From assembly GCA_028718465.1 (NCBI GenBank), contig JAQULX010000071.1, positions 1 through 10,028 of the forward strand: a stretch of DNA of 10,028 nucleotides, in the 5' to 3' direction. Shown piece by piece: positions 6,659 through 10,028 of the stretch. Source of the DNA: Dehalococcoidales bacterium (GTDB lineage Bacteria > Chloroflexota > Dehalococcoidia > Dehalococcoidales > UBA3254). Position 1 is the stretch's first letter. Each line of letters starts with the position of its first letter. The position numbers and the translations under genes are program-made. The notes beneath the pieces were generated by a model. The model had not been told where the DNA came from. It did no database searches and worked only from the letters and a program-made list of their open reading frames with translations.

Positions 6659-7816
6659 TTAGTAAGCCGGAAGAGCATTCCATTCATTAAATATTTTTTG
6701 ATCCTCTTCACTGACACCTGTATACAGGTACTGCTCACTGAAGGCAAACCAATCTGCTAAAATAGCCCTGGCTTTATCTTCTCCAACTATGGGAGTAACG
6801 CTCTTTACCCAATCCTCTTGAATTGGTTTAGCCGCCTCTATCCATTGTGCTTTATCGGCATCCGATAGAACCGTCGGCTCGGGTAATCCTTTGGCCTTCC
6901 AGCGTGCTACAACATTCTGTCTGTATATTTGTGCATTCTCATCCCACACAGACCCCATCACTGAGGCTAAACGTTTAGCATTTTCCCCCTCAAACAATTT
7001 CTGAAGATCAGCAGGAAGGCTATTCCAGGTCTTGAGATTCATAGCCACTAGCCAGGGTGTATCTTGAAGTCCTACTTCCATACCATAATTCAATAAATCA
7101 GGATAAAATTGATCAACTGCAGTATATCCAACGGTATGACCGTCTACGACCCCCTTGGCCATAGAATCATAGCTGTCTTCCATGGCTACATTTTGCGGGC
7201 TGCCTCCGAAATGCTTCAAGATTGCAGAGTTGGCAGGACCAATTTCAATCTGCATCAACCCTTTCAAATCTGCCGGACCTTTGAGAGGTGTTTTAGTGGT
7301 AAAATAATGATATGAAACATTATGCGTGTAAAAGATAAACTTCGCATCCGAAAATTCAGCCTGAAATTCTGGATATTTCTCGTAGAGAGCCATACCCGCC
7401 ATGGATCCCCGCCTGGTAGCCCAGGTATCAAAGACACCTGATAGGCTTCCCACTTCACTTAGAGGGAAGCGGCCTGGCGAAAATCCGATCATTTGGAATC
7501 CCATGTCAACAATACCTGATACAGATGATTCGTAATGATCAGTTACCTTACAAGCTTGATTATTTGGGATAATGGTTAACTTGATTTTGCCTTTACTCGC
7601 TTGGTATAGCCATTTACCCCAGGCTATTGTGACCTGATTGTACTCGTCGGTTAAAGGTCCTGTGGTGCTAATAGTAAGTTCATATACTTTGTCTGCTGCT
7701 GGGGTGGCTACTGGCGCCTGTGTGTTTTCTGGTGTCTTGGTGCCGCAGCTCAAGGCAAAAACCCCTACCAGGACTGAGATCGTAAGTAATAGGCATAAAA
7801 ATCCTCTCTTTCCCAT
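6659..7816 (-). CDS. dctP: TRAP transporter solute-binding lipoprotein (DctP family)
   Basis: The 385-residue extracytoplasmic binding protein captures solute and delivers it to DctQM. The N-terminus has MGKR, a hydrophobic stretch (about 6-22) and a lipobox-like ALSC with Cys24 as the probable lipidated residue, then a Thr/Pro/Ala-rich linker to about 43. DctP features follow: ELTIST at 46-51, GIVDMGFQMIG (101-111), PADLKGL (181-187) and a KGVVDG motif (221-226). At the site where most family members read KIRV, this protein reads MQIEI (188-192), so the Arg that usually binds a substrate carboxylate appears to be Glu191. The open frame extends to 7855, but the ATG at 7816 is chosen because TAAGGAGG lies 6 nt before it and the signal peptide begins there. 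A lipid-anchored form suits a Gram-positive or a monoderm such as many Chloroflexota, but also occurs in others. Confidence 0.95.
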   Translation of the reverse strand: MGKRGFLCLLLTISVLVGVFALSCGTKTPENTQAPVATPAADKVYELTISTTGPLTDEYNQVTIAWGKWLYQASKGKIKLTIIPNNQACKVTDHYESSVSGIVDMGFQMIGFSPGRFPLSEVGSLSGVFDTWATRRGSMAGMALYEKYPEFQAEFSDAKFIFYTHNVSYHYFTTKTPLKGPADLKGLMQIEIGPANSAILKHFGGSPQNVAMEDSYDSMAKGVVDGHTVGYTAVDQFYPDLLNYGMEVGLQDTPWLVAMNLKTWNSLPADLQKLFEGENAKRLASVMGSVWDENAQIYRQNVVARWKAKGLPEPTVLSDADKAQWIEAAKPIQEDWVKSVTPIVGEDKARAILADWFAFSEQYLYTGVSEEDQKIFNEWNALPAY

Positions 7817-7822
7817 TGAAAA

Positions 7823-7830
7823 CCTCCTTA
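7823..7830 (-). promoter_or_regulatory. Strong ribosome binding site of dctP (decides start)
   Basis: TAAGGAGG on the minus strand is near-complementary to the 16S rRNA 3' end and lies 6 nt ahead of the ATG at 7816. It excludes the 13-codon longer open frame and suggests high-level translation of the binding protein. Confidence 0.85.
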
Positions 7831-7841
7831 AAGGATAAATT

Positions 7842-7855
7842 ATGTCGTACGACAT
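7842..7855. promoter_or_regulatory. 14-bp palindrome ATGTCGTACGACAT, probable operator of the TRAP genes
   Basis: This perfect dyad lies 11 nt upstream of the dctP ribosome binding site and 25 nt before the start codon, where a repressor could block transcription or early elongation. Its GC-containing core stands out in an AT-rich gap. A dimeric helix-turn-helix protein such as a GntR or TetR member is a reasonable reader, but no regulator is encoded in the window. The family assignment is a guess. Confidence 0.45.
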
Positions 7856-7995
7856 TTAGTGAATGCCATTATTCAAATGCATATCTATTCTACTAATCTC
7901 GCAAATTGTTCTCGCTTTTTGTCTATCCATCATTATGTGTTAATAGTATTTAATTTCTTCGATGCTCGTCGTATTATCCTCCATATGTTTTTTAC

Positions 7996-9072
7996 TTAGA
8001 ACACAATCACGTTACGCAAAGCCTCACCTTTTTCGACAGAAGTTATGGCTTCGTTAATCCGATCTAGAGGATAACGACCTGTAATCATCTCATCCAGTTT
8101 GATGCGTCCAGCCTTATAAAGCACAATCAGTTGGGGGATATCATTAACCGGGTTAATCGAGCCTCCTTTAGTTCCGATTATGGCTTTCTCGAATATAGGA
8201 ATGTCGCCCAGGAATAAAGGAACTGGTTCATTAACGACTCCAACTATAACAACAGTTCCACGTGGGGCAACCATCTGTAAGCTTTGTTTCACGGCTTCAA
8301 CACTACCAACAGTCATAAAGACATAATCGGCTCCCCGTCCGGTTGTCATCTGCTGGATTATTTCAACGGTATTTTCGGATCGAGAGTTAATAGTATGGGT
8401 AGCTCCAAACTTGAGAGCCGTTTTAAGCTTGCTATCAACGACATCCACAGCAATGATAGGATAAGCTCCTGAGATAACCGCTCCCTGTACCGAACTGATG
8501 CCCACGCCGCCTACCCCAATTACCACAACACTGCTGTAAGGTTTTACTTGTGCCCGGTTAACGACAGCTCCAAAACCGGTAGTAAAACCACAAGAAAGAA
8601 GAGCAGCGGAATCCATGGGTATGTCAGCCGGAATTTTAACCAGCTGGTTTTCAGCCACAACAGAATATTCAGAGTTGCCAGCCCCTTTCATACAGGTGGC
8701 TACTACCTGTCCGCTTTTATTATGCATCCGGCTTTCGGCATCCAGGGCATACCTGGCGGAACACAGATGGGGAGATCCTTTAGTGCAGTAGTAGCATTTG
8801 CCACAAGGTGAAAGCAGCATCGTTAATACAGGATCACCCGGCTTAACCGAGGTAACCCCTTCCCCAACTTCGACAACGTAGCCGGAGGATTCATGACCGG
8901 GAACCACAGGCACCGGCATGCCCGGGAATTCGCCTTTAATGAGATGAATATCGCTATGGCAGATGGCAGTAGCGGAAATGCGGACCTTAACTTCTCCCTT
9001 CTGCGGTGGATCGATATCTATTTCCTCTACTATCAGGGGTTTACCAAACTCATAACAGACTGCGGCTTTCAT
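7996..9072 (-). CDS. Zinc-dependent NAD alcohol dehydrogenase (class III-like MDR family)
   Basis: The 358-residue medium-chain dehydrogenase oxidises an alcohol to an aldehyde or ketone in the cytoplasm. Catalytic zinc ligands are Cys38 (ICHSD), His60-Glu61 (GHES) and Cys161 (LLSCGFTTGFGAV). Structural zinc ligands are Cys90, Cys93, Cys96 and Cys104 (CGKCYYC then x7-C). The Rossmann motif GVGGVG is at 186-191, with Asp210 (AVD) ending strand beta-2, which favours NAD. The SCGFTTGFGAV segment resembles class III (glutathione-dependent formaldehyde) and NDMA-dependent enzymes, but I cannot choose a substrate. The start is ATG 9072, with GGAGG 4 nt upstream (9077-9081). A TTG extension to 9093 would place this site inside the gene. 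It is the first confident gene of the cluster, 179 bp ahead of dctP. Confidence 0.95.
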   Translation of the reverse strand: MKAAVCYEFGKPLIVEEIDIDPPQKGEVKVRISATAICHSDIHLIKGEFPGMPVPVVPGHESSGYVVEVGEGVTSVKPGDPVLTMLLSPCGKCYYCTKGSPHLCSARYALDAESRMHNKSGQVVATCMKGAGNSEYSVVAENQLVKIPADIPMDSAALLSCGFTTGFGAVVNRAQVKPYSSVVVIGVGGVGISSVQGAVISGAYPIIAVDVVDSKLKTALKFGATHTINSRSENTVEIIQQMTTGRGADYVFMTVGSVEAVKQSLQMVAPRGTVVIVGVVNEPVPLFLGDIPIFEKAIIGTKGGSINPVNDIPQLIVLYKAGRIKLDEMITGRYPLDRINEAITSVEKGEALRNVIVF

Positions 9073-9093
9073 AATTCCTCCAATATCAATCAA

Positions 9094-9359
9094 TATTAGT
9101 TAACAGAAATCTTTTTGGGTCAGGATAATATAAATTAATTCGAAACATGATTCGGTTGCTGGATTCTAAACACATTTCATTTTTATATCTGTGCCTACCA
9201 TAAGGTCCGCTAATGACTGGCTAAAACGGTTATATCATATATCTTCAATTTAGAAGAGTCTCAAATTTGAAGTAAATGATAGGTTTTGTATAAGCTTAAA
9301 GTTGGATTGTAACATCAGGTTTTGACAGCTCTATTGTCACAACGAGCATCGAAAGAGAT
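9094..9359. other. AT-rich region upstream of the ADH gene
   Basis: No gene is seen here. It should contain the ADH promoter, yet no good -35/-10 pair stands out; TATTAT-like hexamers on the minus strand near 9125-9135 lack a matching -35. A TGACA-N7-TGTCA dyad lies at 9323-9339, and an imperfect hairpin with CTTCAA/TTGAAG arms lies at 9243-9272. Either could be a regulatory site. Confidence 0.4.
9323..9339. promoter_or_regulatory. TGACA-N7-TGTCA dyad
   Basis: Two 5-bp arms in inverted orientation are spaced by 7 bp. The arms are short and the site is about 250 bp from the ADH start, so a role as operator is only possible, not likely. Confidence 0.15.
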
Positions 9360-9738
9360 ATGCCAAAATATGATATGAGTTACATACTATTGAAGATATT
9401 AATAGCTCAATTAATAGAAGCTTGGATTTCCAGGGTAAGAATGTGGAATGTCTATTTGAAATTAGATATAGATATCCTGATGTTCAATATCTTTGTTATA
9501 TATCAGACATCAGAATTAAGTAGTTACTTATCAAGATCTGTGATTGATAACTTCGTGCTCCATAACAGATTGAAGGTTGAAAAACATTTGTGCTTATCAA
9601 GATTATACGGAATGTTTAGTTTGAGGATATTAAGAGAGGAACATTTACTAAAAAAGTTGAGTCTTTCCTTAATAAATATGACGAGTCTTTAATATTTCAC
9701 AGTATCAATATAAAAATACTATATAAGTCGCATTAAAT
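9326..9738 (+). pseudogene. Possible decayed coding region, unidentified
   Basis: Two plus-strand readings compete. One is an intact 110-codon frame from ATG 9360 to TAA 9692, rich in Leu, Ile and Ser with no recognisable domain and no Shine-Dalgarno site that I can see. The other frame gives more protein-like pieces: 9326-9370 (CHNEHRKRYAKI), 9374-9520 (including LDFQGKNVECLFEI) and 9620-9736 (including GTFTKKVESFLNKYDESL). These pieces share one frame but are separated by TGA, TAG and several further stops between 9521 and 9619. That pattern fits a gene destroyed by point mutations. I do not recognise a family, and chance frames in AT-rich DNA remain possible. Confidence 0.2.
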
Positions 9739-9740
9739 AT

Positions 9741-9856
9741 ATGCCAGTCTGCATGCTGGAGGCCTCGGACGGAATACCTTAATATCCTCGCCGAAGGCGA
9801 GACGGAATAGCGGGAGACCCTTTAGGGTGCCCCGAAGCATCTCAGGATGGGGCTGA
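9741..9856. repeat. GC-rich structured element with three consecutive hairpins
   Basis: A compact GC-rich block interrupts AT-rich DNA. It contains CTCGCC-GAA-GGCGAG (9787-9801), ACCC-TTTA-GGGT (9817-9828) and GCCCC...GGGGC (9829-9853, with an inner ATC-TCAG-GAT helix). GACGGAATA occurs twice, at 9768-9776 and 9801-9809, each next to these stems. The pattern resembles dispersed palindromic intergenic repeats, or a small structured RNA. The window has only one copy, so repeat status cannot be shown here. Confidence 0.5.
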
Positions 9857-9939
9857 ATTAATCAGGCATTTATTTATTGTGTTACATATCGAACAATTTA
9901 GTTTATAAACAGGTTTTGTTTAGAAACAGCCACCCAATC

Positions 9940-10028
9940 TCATAAATCAAGAAAATTGATAATCAACTCGAGGATGCTATATTTAAGATGCTGTTCCAGA
10001 TACCCTGGTTCTTCCACAATCGATACCT
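9940..10028 (-). CDS. Possible C-terminal end of a hypothetical protein (partial)
   Basis: On the minus strand, 28 codons run from the window edge to TGA at 9940-9942, with a plausible composition (VEEPGYLEQHLKYSILELI then INFLDL). The gene would start beyond the right edge and lie about 870 bp upstream of the ADH in the same orientation. The length is too short to identify a family. The plus strand is also open over part of the same interval, so the strand is uncertain. Confidence 0.25.
   Translation of the reverse strand, partial: VSIVEEPGYLEQHLKYSILELIINFLDL

Noticed and set aside
7961..7972. 12-base match ACGAGCATCGAA shared between the minus strand here and the plus strand near 9342
   Set aside because: Several 12-mers are expected to recur by chance across both strands of a 10-kb window, and the flanks differ.
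7936..7985. 14-codon minus-strand ORF (MEDNTTSIEEIKYY) between ADH and dctP
   Set aside because: There is no ribosome binding site before its ATG and the length is easily met by chance.
9322..9327. TTGACA as a plus-strand -35 box for the 9360 open frame
   Set aside because: No -10-like hexamer occurs at 16-18 bp, and the ATG at 9360 would be too close to the start point.

Overview
The window is about 10 kb of bacterial DNA, AT-rich between genes and moderate in GC within them. All seven confident genes lie on the minus strand, so transcription runs from the high-coordinate end to the low one. Shine-Dalgarno sites are strong and purine-rich. The gene content (a TRAP transporter, several nicotinamide-dependent dehydrogenases and an iron-sulfur flavoprotein) suggests an anaerobic or facultative heterotroph that takes up organic compounds. 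A Chloroflexota (Dehalococcoidia-like) or clostridial source seems plausible to me. That is an impression of style, not a demonstrated assignment.

In transcription order the genes are: zinc alcohol dehydrogenase (9072-7996); TRAP solute-binding lipoprotein dctP (7816-6659); TRAP small permease dctQ (6407-5868), overlapping the large permease dctM (5871-4564) by 4 bp; an SDR dehydrogenase (4323-3565); an NAD(P)-dependent aldehyde dehydrogenase (3519-2071); and a dihydropyrimidine-dehydrogenase-PreA-like flavoprotein with two C-terminal Fe-S motifs (1660-281). No recognisable transcription factor is in the window. Between the ADH and the right edge (9094-10028) lie no confident genes: an AT-rich stretch with ambiguous reading frames, a compact GC-rich element with three consecutive hairpins, and possibly the last 28 codons of another minus-strand gene.

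The layout reads as one catabolic cluster. A TRAP system imports a small organic solute, the ADH and SDR oxidise hydroxyl groups, the ALDH turns an aldehyde into an acid, and the flavoprotein performs a further flavin/Fe-S redox step. The substrate is not known. Two sequence facts argue against the textbook substrates. The binding protein appears to have Glu where most DctP proteins have the carboxylate-binding Arg. The PreA-like protein keeps the catalytic NxSCP motif but lacks the Asn-Thr pair that holds pyrimidines in dihydropyrimidine dehydrogenase.

The most notable non-coding signals are a perfect 18-bp inverted repeat between dctP and dctQ, a perfect 14-bp palindrome just upstream of the dctP ribosome binding site, and the GC-rich triple hairpin near the right end. 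I found no CRISPR array, tRNA, rRNA or intact mobile element, and no clear sign of a wholly new system. The most original point is the likely uncharacterised substrate of the cluster.
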